In this document: positions 1-9,386 of the stretch, in pieces
Numbering within the stretch: the first letter of the stretch is position 1
Layout: the number at the start of each line of letters is the position of its first letter
Notes under the pieces: generated by a model
Seen by the model: only the letters and a program-made list of their open reading frames with translations
The model's database searches: none
Told to the model about the DNA's origin: nothing
Program-made: the position numbers and the translations under genes
From: Nocardioides bruguierae
GTDB lineage: Bacteria > Actinomycetota > Actinomycetes > Propionibacteriales > Nocardioidaceae
Assembly: GCF_023656415.1 (NCBI RefSeq)
Contig: NZ_JAMOIL010000013.1
Coordinates: forward strand, 62,001-126,000
DNA length: 64,000 bases
Direction: 5' to 3'

Positions 1-1
1 G

Positions 2-1660
2 CCGACCCGCGACCAGGATCGCCGCTCGCTCCTCTCCAGCTCGGCGGTGATGGCCGCCGGCACGACGTTCTCCCGGCTCTCCGGCCTGATCCGCTCGGTG
101 CTGCTCGCCGCGGCCCTGGGCAACCTGGCGCACGCCGACGCGTTCAACGTGGCGAACACCGTGCCGAACATGCTCTACATCCTGCTGGCCGGCGGCGTGT
201 TCAACGCCGTGCTCGTGCCGCAGCTGGTGCGGGCGATGAAGAACGACGCGGACCGGGGCGAGGCCTACACCAACCGGATCATGACGCTGGCCGTGCTGTT
301 CCTGGGCGCGGTGACCGTGGCCCTGGTGGTGGCCGCGCCGTGGGTGGTGGCGCTGTACTCGGACCCGGACTGGCCCCCCGCCGTGACCGAGGCGACCGTC
401 GACCTGGCGCGCTACTGCCTGCCCCAGGTCTTCTTCTACGGCATGTTCGTGCTGGTCGGTCAGGTGCTCAACGCCCGCGGCCGGTTCGGGCCGATGATGT
501 GGGCCCCGATCGCCAACAACGTGGTCTCGGTGGCGGTGCTGCTCACCTACCTGGTGGTCTTCGGCGCCGCGGACGAGGCCGAGCAGGTGGGCGGCTACAG
601 CACCGGTCAGGAGGTGCTGCTGGGCGTCGGGTCGACCCTCGGCATCGCCGTCCAGCTGCTGGTGCTCCTGCCCTACCTGCGGGCGGCGGGCTTCACCTGG
701 CGTCCGCGCTTCGACTTCCGCGGCTCCGGCCTCGGCCACACCCTGCGCCTCGGCATCTGGACCGTCGGCTTCGTCATCGTCAACCAGGCGGCGTACACCG
801 TGGTGGTGCGGCTGGCGACGTCCGGCACGGCCGGCGGCACGACGGAGGGCACGGGGTACTCGGTGTACTCCGCGGCCTTCCTCATCGTGATGGTGCCGCA
901 CTCGGTGGTGACGGTCTCGCTGGCCACGGCCGTGCTGCCCCGGCTCTCGGCCCGGGCGGAGGACGGCGACCGCGCCGGCGTCGCCGACGTCCTCTCCTCG
1001 GTGATGCGCACGTCCCTGGCGATCATCGTGCCGTTCGCGTTCCTGCTGCCGGCGCTGGCCGACCCGCTCGCCCGGGTGCTGCTGGGCTGGGGCGCCGCGG
1101 AGGGCACCGTGGAGAACTACGTGCCCACGATCGCCGTGTTCGGGCCGGGCATCGCGCTGTTCACGCTGCACTACCTCGTCCTGCGCGGGTTCTACGCACT
1201 CGAGATGACGCGGACCGTGTTCTGGATCCAGTGCGTCGTCGGCGCGGTCAACGTCGCCGTCGCCGTCGCCCTGGTGAGCGCCACCGGCGTCGAGGCCACC
1301 GCGCCCTCGCTCGCCATCGCCTACGCCTGCGCGTACGCCGCGGGCTCCGCGGTCTCCTTCGTCGTCCTCGGGCGACGCCTGGGCGGCCTGGGTGGACGAC
1401 GGCTCGTCGGCTACGGCCTGCACCTGGTGCTGCTCAGCGCGGTGACCGCGGGCGTCGGGTGGGGCGTGGCACGCCTCGTCGGCGTGGGGCTGGACGACCG
1501 GCTGCCCGACAAGCTGGCGGCCCTGGCCGAGCTGGCCGCCGTGGGTGTCGCCGCCGTCGTGGTGTACCTGGTGCTGGCTCGCCTCACCCGCCTGCGCGAG
1601 GTCGCCGAGGTGCTCGACACGGTCGGCGTCGGCCGGGTGCTCGCCAAGCTCCGGCGTTGA
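2..1660 (+). CDS. murJ: MurJ/MviN lipid II flippase (5' end outside window)
   Basis: Integral membrane protein that flips lipid II across the cytoplasmic membrane for peptidoglycan synthesis. The reading frame is already open at base 2, and the first residues visible run into the typical MviN opening (AAGTTFSRLSGLIRSVLLA), so the true start lies upstream. About 550 residues are visible, with many hydrophobic segments and the MOP-exporter layout. It ends shortly after the last membrane helix. The C-terminal pseudokinase that is fused to mycobacterial MviN is absent here and is encoded by the next gene. MurJ next to sigM-rsmA-trxBA is the standard actinobacterial arrangement. Confidence 0.95.
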   Translation, partial: PTRDQDRRSLLSSSAVMAAGTTFSRLSGLIRSVLLAAALGNLAHADAFNVANTVPNMLYILLAGGVFNAVLVPQLVRAMKNDADRGEAYTNRIMTLAVLFLGAVTVALVVAAPWVVALYSDPDWPPAVTEATVDLARYCLPQVFFYGMFVLVGQVLNARGRFGPMMWAPIANNVVSVAVLLTYLVVFGAADEAEQVGGYSTGQEVLLGVGSTLGIAVQLLVLLPYLRAAGFTWRPRFDFRGSGLGHTLRLGIWTVGFVIVNQAAYTVVVRLATSGTAGGTTEGTGYSVYSAAFLIVMVPHSVVTVSLATAVLPRLSARAEDGDRAGVADVLSSVMRTSLAIIVPFAFLLPALADPLARVLLGWGAAEGTVENYVPTIAVFGPGIALFTLHYLVLRGFYALEMTRTVFWIQCVVGAVNVAVAVALVSATGVEATAPSLAIAYACAYAAGSAVSFVVLGRRLGGLGGRRLVGYGLHLVLLSAVTAGVGWGVARLVGVGLDDRLPDKLAALAELAAVGVAAVVVYLVLARLTRLREVAEVLDTVGVGRVLAKLRR

Positions 1661-1789
1661 CCCGCCACGCGCCCTGCCCACCTCGTACGGTGGCCCCACC
1701 GGGCCTACGATGAGGCCCACGTGACCGGTGCCGTGCACGGAGGTACCGGTCGCAGCCCGCGACCACCCCCACGGCGAACGGAGCGCAGC

Positions 1790-4009
1790 GTGCCCCTGTC
1801 CAACCGCCCCGGCGACGAGCTGGTCGGGCGGTACCGCCTCGTGGACCTGCTCAGCGAGAGCAGGGGCGGTCGGTTCTGGCGGGCGCACGACCGGGTGCTG
1901 GAGCGACAGGTCGCGGTGCACGTCATCAGCGAGGACGACGACCGCGCCGACGCGCTGCTCGACGCTGCCCGACGCTCGGCCACCGTGCTCGACCCCCACA
2001 TCCTGCGGGTGCTCGACGCCGCCCGCGCCGACGGCCTCTGCTTCGTGGTCAACGAGTGGGGCAGCGGCACGTCGCTGGACACGATGCTCTCCGCCGGCGG
2101 CCCGCTGCCGCCGCGCCAGGCCGCCTGGCTGGCCGGCGAGGTCGCCCGGGCCACCCGCACCGCGCACCGCGCCGGGGTGCCGCACGGGCGCCTGGTGCCC
2201 GAGAGCGTGCTGGTCGACTCCTCCGGCTCGGTGCGGATCATCGGCTGGTGCGTCGACGCGGCGCTGCACGGCCGCGGCGCCGGCTCCACCGAGGACGACC
2301 TCGCCGACCTGGCCGGCCTGCTCTACGCCGGGCTCACCGCCCGCTGGGGCGGCCCCTCCTCCTCGTCCGTGCCCGCAGCGCCCCGCGACCACGACCGGGT
2401 GCTGCGCCCGCGGCAGGTCCGCGCCGGCATCCCGCGACCCCTCGACAGCCTCTGCGACGCCCTGCTCAACCCCGACGGGGACGAGGCCCGCAGCGCCGAA
2501 GACGTGGTGGAGGAGCTGGAGGACTTCGTCGGCGACGACACCGGCCTGCGGCGCTCCATCATCGGCCGGCTGGTGACCCCCGAGCCCCGCGTCTCCCTGC
2601 CCGCCGTGCCGGACTTCTCCGTGCGCGAGACCGCCGTCGAGCAGCCCACCCAGGCCTGGACGCCACCCGCGGACCTGAGCGCCCCCTCCGACGACTCCGA
2701 GGACACCGGCGACACGGGCGCGGTCGCGGCCGCCGGGGCTGCTGCTGGGGCCGGGGCTGCTGCTGTGGCCGCCGGAGCGCACGCGGCGGCCGTCGGGGAC
2801 AGCGACGACCAGCCCGACGACCAGCCCGACGACCAGCCCGACGACCAGCCCGACGACCCGGGCGAGGACCTCAGCGGGGGCCAGGGCGAGGCCGCGACCG
2901 CCGAGCACGCCGCTGTCCCGGCCGCGGACGACCCCCTCTTCGGCGACGTCCCGCCCGCGAGCGGCGAGGTCCCCGACGACGCCGACGCCGACGCCGACGA
3001 CGCCGAGAGCACTCCCGGGGACGAGGCGGACGACCCGGCCGAGGACGAGCCCGACCTGGGGCCCGCCACCGTGGCCACCCTCCCGCCGCAGCCGGCGGCC
3101 GCCGCGGGCGAGGAAACGGGCGAGGAGACGGGCGGCCAGGGCCACCACCGCCCCGCGCCCGGCCCGCCCCCCGAGCCGCTGGCGCCCGTGCCCGCGCGCC
3201 CCCTGTTCGCTCCCGACCCCGAGGACGGTGGGCCCGCCCGCCGCACCCGCCACCCCGCGCCCACCGGCCCCGAGCCGGACCCCGAGTATTGGCCGTGGGA
3301 GACGGGCACCGGCACGGTGCCGCCGATGCTCCCGCCCGAGGACGAGGACGTCCCGCCGCCGCGCAGCCCGGGTCGGCGGACCCTCACGGTCGCCGCCGTC
3401 CTGCTCGTGCTGCTGGGGCTCTTCGTCGCGCTCACCGTGGCGTGGAACGTCGGTCGGGGCCGCACCCCGCTCGGCGCCGAGCCGACCACGCAGGAGACCT
3501 CGGCCTCGGCGACCGACGGCACCTCCGCCTCCGCCGAGCCCACGCCCCTGACCGGGCTGACCGCCACGGACCTGGACCCCCTGGCCGACCCGCCCGAGGA
3601 GAACCCGGAGCTCGCGCCGAACGCGGTCGACGGCGACGCCTCCACCTCCTGGGTCACCTCCACCTACATCCAGGACCTGGGGCCGTCGGGCCTCAAGACC
3701 GGCGTGGGCCTCGTGGTCGACCTCCAGGACGTGACGAGCCTCGACAGCGTCCGGGTGCAGCTGCGGGGCCGTCCCACCGGCTTCTCGCTCTACCTGACCG
3801 ACGACGAGGTCACCACCGACCCCGCCGCCGTCGACGGCCTGGAGCCGGTCGCCTCGCGCGGCCGGGCCGGCACCGACGTCACCGTCGACCTGGACGGGGC
3901 ACAGGGCCGCTACCTCACCCTGTGGCTCACCTCGCTGCCCAGCGTCGACGGCGGCTTCCGCGGCGAGGTCCGCGAGATCACCGTGCTGGCGGCCGAGGAC
4001 GGCTCGTGA
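1790..4009 (+). CDS. Membrane-anchored pseudokinase with extracellular discoidin-like domain
   Basis: Protein of 739 residues. The first ~240 resemble a Ser/Thr protein kinase fold (GRYRLVDLL near the start), but the HRD loop reads PHGRLVPES (around residue 135) and the DFG position reads IGW, so catalysis is unlikely. A long acidic, Pro/Ala-rich linker with four DDQP units follows. One membrane helix lies near residues 533-557. The C-terminal ~150 residues (NAVDGDASTSW and following) resemble a discoidin/F5-8C jelly roll. The GTG at 1790 has GGAG six bases upstream; a GTG at 1721, nine bases after TACGAT, would add 23 residues. In mycobacteria the equivalent pseudokinase is fused to MviN and recruits FhaA, so a role in regulating MurJ is inferred. 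Confidence 0.85.
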   Translation: MPLSNRPGDELVGRYRLVDLLSESRGGRFWRAHDRVLERQVAVHVISEDDDRADALLDAARRSATVLDPHILRVLDAARADGLCFVVNEWGSGTSLDTMLSAGGPLPPRQAAWLAGEVARATRTAHRAGVPHGRLVPESVLVDSSGSVRIIGWCVDAALHGRGAGSTEDDLADLAGLLYAGLTARWGGPSSSSVPAAPRDHDRVLRPRQVRAGIPRPLDSLCDALLNPDGDEARSAEDVVEELEDFVGDDTGLRRSIIGRLVTPEPRVSLPAVPDFSVRETAVEQPTQAWTPPADLSAPSDDSEDTGDTGAVAAAGAAAGAGAAAVAAGAHAAAVGDSDDQPDDQPDDQPDDQPDDPGEDLSGGQGEAATAEHAAVPAADDPLFGDVPPASGEVPDDADADADDAESTPGDEADDPAEDEPDLGPATVATLPPQPAAAAGEETGEETGGQGHHRPAPGPPPEPLAPVPARPLFAPDPEDGGPARRTRHPAPTGPEPDPEYWPWETGTGTVPPMLPPEDEDVPPPRSPGRRTLTVAAVLLVLLGLFVALTVAWNVGRGRTPLGAEPTTQETSASATDGTSASAEPTPLTGLTATDLDPLADPPEENPELAPNAVDGDASTSWVTSTYIQDLGPSGLKTGVGLVVDLQDVTSLDSVRVQLRGRPTGFSLYLTDDEVTTDPAAVDGLEPVASRGRAGTDVTVDLDGAQGRYLTLWLTSLPSVDGGFRGEVREITVLAAEDGS

Positions 4010-4710
4010 GCCACCCGGACGCGCCCGGCGACGTCCACCTCGAGGAGCTCGACGACAAGGAGCTCGTGCGTCGCCACGTGGCCGGCGAGCCCGGGGCCTT
4101 CGGCGAGCTGTTCCGCCGGCACCGCGACCGCCTGTGGGCCGTCGCCCTGCGCACCTGCGGCAACCCCGAGGACGCCGCGGACGGCCTCCAGGACGGCATG
4201 GTGGCCGCCTACCGCCGCGCCGGCAGCTACCAGGGCCGGGCCGCCGTCACCACCTGGCTGCACCGCGTCGTCGTCAACGCCTGCCTCGACCGGCTCCGCG
4301 CCCAGCAGGTCCGCCGGGCCGAGCCGCTGCCCGACGTCCTGCCCGTGCACCTGGAGGAGTACGGCCCCCGCGGTGCCGACGGGCCGCCGTCGCCGGACCC
4401 GGCCGCGGAGGTCGTGCGCGGCGAGACGCGACGGGCGGTGCTCGAGGCGCTCGCCGAGCTGCCCCTGGAGCAGCGGGCCGCCCTCGTCCTCGTGGACATG
4501 GAGGGCCACTCCGTGGCCGAGGCCGCCGACATCCTGCGCTGCGCCGTGGGCACCGTGAAGTCGCGCTGCTCCCGCGGGCGCGCCCGCCTCGCCGTGCTCC
4601 TGGCCGACCTGCTCGAGGACGCCGAGACACCCGTCACGCCCCCGCCGGGGAACCCCGAGGGGCGGCGGGCCGTCCCACCCGTGGAGCCACGCGGCCCACC
4701 CACCGCCTGA
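4006..4710 (+). CDS. sigM: ECF RNA polymerase sigma factor, SigM type
   Basis: Extracytoplasmic-function sigma factor of 234 residues. Region 2 (GAFGELFRRHRDRLWAVALR onward) covers residues ~30-95, and region 4 with its helix-turn-helix (AVGTVKSRCSRGRARL) covers ~150-205. The GTG start overlaps the stop of the pseudokinase gene by four bases, implying translational coupling. The order murJ, sigM, anti-sigma, trxB, trxA matches the mycobacterial sigM locus, which supports the SigM assignment over other ECF groups. The C-terminus has a Pro-rich tail after region 4. Control is probably through the membrane anti-sigma protein encoded next. Confidence 0.9.
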   Translation: MSHPDAPGDVHLEELDDKELVRRHVAGEPGAFGELFRRHRDRLWAVALRTCGNPEDAADGLQDGMVAAYRRAGSYQGRAAVTTWLHRVVVNACLDRLRAQQVRRAEPLPDVLPVHLEEYGPRGADGPPSPDPAAEVVRGETRRAVLEALAELPLEQRAALVLVDMEGHSVAEAADILRCAVGTVKSRCSRGRARLAVLLADLLEDAETPVTPPPGNPEGRRAVPPVEPRGPPTA

Positions 4711-4720
4711 CCCCCCCTTC

Positions 4721-4780
4721 TGACCACCCCGCTGACCACCCCGCTGACCACCCCGCTGACCACCCCGCTGACCACCCCGG
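4721..4780 (+). repeat. Five tandem 12-bp repeats between sigM and rsmA
   Basis: Five consecutive units of TGACCACCCCGC, the last ending in GG. The downstream gene begins GTGACCACCCCG, which shares 11 bases with the unit. The repeats are in the reading frame of both sigM and the downstream gene, and no stop follows the sigM TGA before the GTG at 4807. The array would read Leu-Thr-Thr-Pro if translated. It looks like slippage amplification of the sequence around the start codon. Confidence 0.9.
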
Positions 4781-4806
4781 CTGACCATCACCTCGAGAGG
4801 AGCCCC

Positions 4807-5574
4807 GTGACCACCCCGAACTCGCGCGAGCGCGACGACCAGGTGCGCGCGCTCCTCGCCGGCGTCCGCGAGGACGAGGGCACCCCCACCGAGGTCGCCT
4901 CCCGGCTGGACGACGTGCTGGCCCGGCTCGAGGCCGGGGAGGACGTGCCCGGCCCCGCCTCGCCCGCGTCCGTCGTGGAGCTGGCCGCGGTGCGCCGCCG
5001 CCGGGTCGTCCGGCTGCTCGCCGGTGCTGCCGCGGTCGTGGTGCTCGGCGTCGGCGTCGGCAACGGGATCCAGTACCTGTCGGGCGGCACCTCGGGCAAC
5101 GACTCCGCCTCGTCGGCGGCCTCCTCCCTCACGCAGGGCGACGCCGCGGACTCCTCCGCCGGCCGCACCAGCGAGGACGACGGCGGCGGCGCCGCCGAGA
5201 GCGGGAACGACACCTTCTCCGACCAGTCCGGCTCCGACCAGTCGGGCCGGCTGCAGGTGCCGGTGAAGCAGGTCCTCTCGCTCGACGGCACCCTCCAGCC
5301 CGTCTCCGAGGCCGCGTTCGCGGACGACGCGCGCCACCTGCGCTCGCGCCTGCGCGCCGGCGAGGGCACCGCGGCGGCCGGCGCCGGGCTCGGCGCCGAC
5401 TGGCAGGCCTGCACGCCCGCCGACTGGGGCCGGGGCCGACTCCTGGCCGTCGAGTACGACGGCCGCGCCGCCGTCCTCGCCTACCGCCCGTCGGAGGGCG
5501 AGACGCAGGTGGTCGACGTGCTCCAGTGCGGGTCCGGCGACGTCCTGCGCTCCGCCACCCTCACCGGCCGCTGA
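4807..5574 (+). CDS. rsmA: Anti-sigma-M factor-like membrane protein
   Basis: Single-pass membrane protein of 255 residues. A charged cytoplasmic part (1-66) is followed by RRRR and a membrane helix (~67-86), then a Ser/Gly/Asp-rich extracytoplasmic linker and a folded C-terminal domain with one Cys (WQACTPADW). Length and position match RsmA of the mycobacterial sigM locus (about 254 residues), and this rests more on context than on recognisable motifs. The GTG start has AGAGGAG six bases upstream. Expected role: holding SigM at the membrane until an envelope or redox signal arrives. Confidence 0.75.
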   Translation: MTTPNSRERDDQVRALLAGVREDEGTPTEVASRLDDVLARLEAGEDVPGPASPASVVELAAVRRRRVVRLLAGAAAVVVLGVGVGNGIQYLSGGTSGNDSASSAASSLTQGDAADSSAGRTSEDDGGGAAESGNDTFSDQSGSDQSGRLQVPVKQVLSLDGTLQPVSEAAFADDARHLRSRLRAGEGTAAAGAGLGADWQACTPADWGRGRLLAVEYDGRAAVLAYRPSEGETQVVDVLQCGSGDVLRSATLTGR

Positions 5575-5737
5575 GCGTGACGTCCACCCCCGGCACCGCG
5601 GACCGGGGTGGGGGAATGGCGCTCGCCTACGATGCGTTCGCAACGATGCACCGAGCATCAGAGGCACCGACCGGCGAGGGACGAGTCCCCCGGTCGTCGA
5701 GAGCCCCACGGGGGCTGGAACGAGGAGCGATCCAGGC

Positions 5738-6757
5738 ATGACCCTGAACGAGCAGGAGACGGCCGCGCAGGACACGGCTGTCCGCAACGTCATCATCATC
5801 GGCTCGGGTCCGTCCGGGTACACCGCAGCCGTCTACGCGGCCCGCGCGAACCTGAGCCCGCTGGTCTTCGAGGGCTCCGTCACCGCCGGTGGCGCACTCA
5901 TGAACACCACCGAGGTCGAGAACTTCCCCGGCTTCCGCGACGGCATCATGGGCCCGGCCCTGATGGACGAGATGCGTGCCCAGGCCGAGCGCTTCGGCGC
6001 CGAGTTGGTGGCCGACGACGTGGTCGAGGTCGACCTCACCGGTGACGTGAAGGTCGTCAAGACCGCCACCGACACCCACCTGGCGCACTCCGTCATCCTC
6101 GCCACCGGCTCCGGCTACCGGAAGCTCGGCCTGGAGAAGGAGAACACCCTCTCGGGCCGCGGCGTCTCCTGGTGCGCGACCTGCGACGGCTTCTTCTTCC
6201 GCGACCAGCACATCGCCGTCGTCGGCGGCGGCGACTCCGCCGTCGAGGAGGCCACCTTCCTCACGCGCTTCGCCTCGAAGGTCTCCATGATCGTGCGTCG
6301 CGACGAGCTCCGCGCCTCCAAGATCATGCAGGAGCGGGCCTTCAACGACCCCAAGCTCGAGATCGTCTGGAACTCGGCCGTCAGCGACATCCACGGCGAG
6401 GACAAGGTCTCCGGCATCACGCTGACCGACACCGTCACCGGCCAGACCCGCGACCTGGACGCCACCGGCCTCTTCGTCGCCATCGGCCACGACCCGCGCA
6501 GCGAGCTGCTGAAGGGCCAGGTCGACCTCGACAGCGAGGGCTACGTCCTGGTCAAGCACCCCTCTACCGCGACCAACCTCGCCGGCGTCTTCGCCTGCGG
6601 CGACCTCGTCGACCACCACTACCGCCAGGCGATCACCGCGGCCGGCACGGGCTGCTCCGCGGCCCTGGACGCCGAGCGCTTCCTCGCCGAGCTCGAGACC
6701 ACCGCCACGTCCCCCGCCGACGCCGAGGCCCGCGCCGAGGCCGAGCTGGGGGTCTGA
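5738..6757 (+). CDS. trxB: Thioredoxin reductase
   Basis: NADPH-dependent FAD enzyme that reduces thioredoxin, 339 residues. FAD-binding GSGPSG lies at 22-27, the redox-active CATC pair at C146/C149, the NADPH-binding GGGDSA after it, and the second FAD motif (VFACGDLVD) near the C-terminus. The ATG at 5738 is preceded by GAGGAG. The 163-base gap from the anti-sigma gene can hold a promoter. The partner thioredoxin gene follows. In other actinobacteria this pair is controlled by redox-responsive sigma factors, so SigM control is plausible but not shown here. Confidence 0.97.
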   Translation: MTLNEQETAAQDTAVRNVIIIGSGPSGYTAAVYAARANLSPLVFEGSVTAGGALMNTTEVENFPGFRDGIMGPALMDEMRAQAERFGAELVADDVVEVDLTGDVKVVKTATDTHLAHSVILATGSGYRKLGLEKENTLSGRGVSWCATCDGFFFRDQHIAVVGGGDSAVEEATFLTRFASKVSMIVRRDELRASKIMQERAFNDPKLEIVWNSAVSDIHGEDKVSGITLTDTVTGQTRDLDATGLFVAIGHDPRSELLKGQVDLDSEGYVLVKHPSTATNLAGVFACGDLVDHHYRQAITAAGTGCSAALDAERFLAELETTATSPADAEARAEAELGV

Positions 6758-6912
6758 GACCCGCACCGGGGTCCCCACCAGGGGCTTCCCCCCCGGCGGT
6801 CGCGGCGGAACAATCGAGGGCCCCGACCGTGTTGAACCCACATCCGACGCCGCGTGAGCAGCGTCGCCCAGGCGCACACCGCTGCGCGACCAGACCAGAA
6901 AGGGACATCCTC

Positions 6913-7236
6913 GTGGCCAAGATGGATGCAGTCACCGACGCCGAGTTCGACACCTCGGTCCTCCTGTCCGAGAAGCCCGTCCTCGTCGACTTCTGGGCCG
7001 AGTGGTGCGGCCCGTGCCGCCAGGTCTCCCCGATCCTGGAGGAGCTGAACGGCGAGCACGGCGACAAGGTCACCTTCCTCAAGATGAACGTGGACGAGAA
7101 CCCGGTCACCCCGGCCTCCTACCGCGTCACCGGCATCCCGACCATCAACGTCTACTCCAAGGGCGAGGTCGTGAAGTCCATCGTGGGTGCCCGCCCCAAG
7201 GCCGTGCTGCTCAAGGAGCTCGCCGAGTTCATCTGA
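6913..7236 (+). CDS. trxA: Thioredoxin
   Basis: Cytoplasmic thioredoxin of 107 residues with the canonical WCGPC active site (C32, C35), the cis-proline segment GIPT and the usual VDFWAEW strand. The GTG start has AAAGGGA eight bases upstream. It lies 155 bases after trxB, its electron donor. Besides general disulfide reduction it could re-reduce the ribonucleotide reductase encoded near 48 kb. It converges with the GNAT gene, leaving only 27 bases between them. Confidence 0.97.
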   Translation: MAKMDAVTDAEFDTSVLLSEKPVLVDFWAEWCGPCRQVSPILEELNGEHGDKVTFLKMNVDENPVTPASYRVTGIPTINVYSKGEVVKSIVGARPKAVLLKELAEFI

Positions 7237-7263
7237 GTCCCCGCCCTCCCCGGAGGGCCGCGC

Positions 7264-7917
7264 TCAGTCCGCGTCCCCGTCGTCCCTGCGGACGGCGGGG
7301 ACGCGCCGTTCCGGAGCCGGGGCCGGAGCCGGGCGCACGACCCCGGCGAGCCTGCCCAGTGCCGCCTCCACCTCCTCGCGCCAGGTCAGCGCGGTGCGCA
7401 GGTCCATCCGCATCCGCGGCGCGACCGGGTGCGGTCGCACGGTGCGGAAGCCCACCCGGGCCAGGAACTCCGCCGGCGCCGCGCAGCCCGGCGCGCTGCC
7501 GTGCGAGCCGAACGCCTCCAGGGCCCGCACGCCACGACCGACGAGGTCGCGGGCCGCCTGCTGCACGAGCATCCGCCCGAGTCCCCCGCCGCGGTGGTCG
7601 GGGTGCACCCAGAGGCCGGCCAGGAGCACCGCGTCCTCGCCCGCGGGAGCCGTCGGGAAGGCGCCGGCGCCCGGCAGGTGCCCGGCCGGGGCGTAGAGCA
7701 CGTGGGCCACCTCGACGCCGTCGACCAGCAGCACCCTCCCGCAGGAGCCCCACTCCCGGAGGCGCTCGGAGACGAGCGCCTGCTTCTCCTCGGCCCGCTC
7801 GTCCTCGGCAACCCGGTCGCGACGCACCGGGTCGAGCTCCCAGAACAGGCACCGGGCGCAGGGCGAGCCGGTGGCCTCCAACCGGTCCAGCGTGAGCGGG
7901 ACTCCTCGTCGTGCCAC
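7264..7917 (-). CDS. GNAT family N-acetyltransferase
   Basis: Protein of 217 residues with the acetyl-CoA-binding motif A signature LWVHPDHRGGGLGRML in the middle, hallmark of GNAT acetyltransferases. An N-terminal CARCLFWEL (CxxC) segment is typical of an actinobacterial family found near parAB. The GTG start is chosen because GGAGGT lies five bases upstream. The C-terminal ~25 residues are Pro/Arg-rich and probably disordered. The substrate is unknown. It is divergent from the aminotransferase gene, sharing an 84-base upstream region. Confidence 0.85.
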   Translation of the reverse strand: MARRGVPLTLDRLEATGSPCARCLFWELDPVRRDRVAEDERAEEKQALVSERLREWGSCGRVLLVDGVEVAHVLYAPAGHLPGAGAFPTAPAGEDAVLLAGLWVHPDHRGGGLGRMLVQQAARDLVGRGVRALEAFGSHGSAPGCAAPAEFLARVGFRTVRPHPVAPRMRMDLRTALTWREEVEAALGRLAGVVRPAPAPAPERRVPAVRRDDGDAD

Positions 7918-8001
7918 GTGCCACCTCCGTGTGGGCCGCGACTGACCAGCACCTGACCGGCGCGTGCGATGGCGGGCCTCATCCTTCATGCTAGGGGGAC
8001 C

Positions 8002-9315
8002 ATGGAGTCCACGCCTGCCCGCACCAGCACCCGCCTCGACTCGTTCGTCGACCGGTACGCCGCCCGCACCAGCGGGATGACGGCGTCCGAGATCCGTGCG
8101 CTCTTCGCCGTGGCCTCCCGCCCGGAGGTGGTCTCCCTCGCCGGCGGCATGCCGAACATCTCCGGCCTGCCGCTCGACGTCGTGGGCGACGCCATCGGCA
8201 ACCTGGTCGCCGAGCACGGTGCCGTGGCGATGCAGTACGGCTCCGGCCAGGGCGTCCCGTTCCTGCGCGAGCAGATCACCGACGTGATGCGCCTGGAGGG
8301 CATCGAGGCGCACCCGGACGACGTCGTGGTGACCGTGGGCTCGCAGCAGGCCGTCGACCTGGTGACCCGCATCTTCTGCGACCCGGGCGACGTGGTGATC
8401 TGCGAGGCGCCGTCCTACGTGGGAGCCCTCGGCGTCTTCCGCGCGTACCAGGCCGACGTGGTGCACGCCGAGATGGACGCCCAGGGGCTGGTGCCCGAGG
8501 CCCTCGAGCAGGCCATCGCCTCCTGCAAGCGCGCCGGGCGCAAGATCAAGTTCCTCTACACGATCCCCAACTTCCACAACCCGGCCGGCGTGACGCTGAG
8601 CGCGGAGCGTCGCACGCGGATCATCGAGATCTGCCGCCGCGAGGGCGTCCTCGTCCTGGAGGACAACCCCTACGGCCTCCTCGGCTTCGACGAGGCCCCC
8701 ATGCGGGCCATGCGGGCCGACGACCCGGACAACGTCATCTACCTGGGCTCCTTCTCGAAGACCTTCGCGCCGGGCTTCCGGGTCGGCTGGGCGCTCTGCC
8801 CGCCGCCGGTGCGCGAGAAGATGGTGCTCGCGCAGGAGTCCGCGACGCTGTGCCCGCCGCAGTTCTCGCAGATGGCGGTCTCGGCCTACCTCTCCAACCA
8901 CGACTGGCAGGGCCAGATCAAGCAGTTCCGCGAGATGTACCGCGAGCGTCGGGACGCGATGATCTCCAGCCTCGCCGACCTCATGCCGGCCGGGACCCAC
9001 TGGAACGTCCCGGACGGCGGGTTCTACGTGTGGCTCACGCTGCCCGACGGGGTGGACGCCAAGGCCATGCTCCCGCGCGCCGTGACCGCACGCGTGGCCT
9101 ACGTGCCCGGCACCGCGTTCTTCGCCGACGGCTTCGGCTCCCGCTCGATGCGGCTCTCCTTCTGCTACCCCACGCCGGAACGGATCCGCGAGGGCGTCCG
9201 GCGGCTCGCCGGCGTGGTCGAGGCGGAGCTGGAGCTGCGCACGATGTTCGGCGCCACCATCTCCGCCCCAGGCCTCTCCACCGGGTACGACAACCCGAGC
9301 GTCGACCTGTCCTGA
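8002..9315 (+). CDS. PLP-dependent class I/II aminotransferase
   Basis: Fold-type I aminotransferase of 437 residues. SFSKTFAPGFRVGW contains the Schiff-base lysine, NFHNPAGVTLS and EDNPYG are the usual cofactor-binding segments, and GSGQGVPFLRE is the N-terminal substrate loop. This is the pattern of the 2-aminoadipate/LysN-like and MocR-related aminotransferases, so an aromatic or branched amino acid substrate is likely but not decided. The ATG at 8002 is chosen because AGGGGG precedes it, though only three bases away. An in-frame ATG at 7969 has no clear ribosome site. The family commonly sits next to parB in this group. Confidence 0.9.
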   Translation: MESTPARTSTRLDSFVDRYAARTSGMTASEIRALFAVASRPEVVSLAGGMPNISGLPLDVVGDAIGNLVAEHGAVAMQYGSGQGVPFLREQITDVMRLEGIEAHPDDVVVTVGSQQAVDLVTRIFCDPGDVVICEAPSYVGALGVFRAYQADVVHAEMDAQGLVPEALEQAIASCKRAGRKIKFLYTIPNFHNPAGVTLSAERRTRIIEICRREGVLVLEDNPYGLLGFDEAPMRAMRADDPDNVIYLGSFSKTFAPGFRVGWALCPPPVREKMVLAQESATLCPPQFSQMAVSAYLSNHDWQGQIKQFREMYRERRDAMISSLADLMPAGTHWNVPDGGFYVWLTLPDGVDAKAMLPRAVTARVAYVPGTAFFADGFGSRSMRLSFCYPTPERIREGVRRLAGVVEAELELRTMFGATISAPGLSTGYDNPSVDLS

Positions 9316-9386
9316 GGTCGTCCCGGGCCCGCCCGCGGTCGTCGGGGTGCCCGCGCGGGTTCCCGCGGATGTGGGAGAGTCACCGC

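Noticed and set aside
2806..2860. DDQP repeats as a mobile or phase-variable element
   Set aside because: They are a short in-frame acidic linker within the pseudokinase protein with no flanking signs of insertion.
4721..4780. Possible CRISPR array
   Set aside because: The 12-base units are contiguous with no spacers and no cas genes are near.
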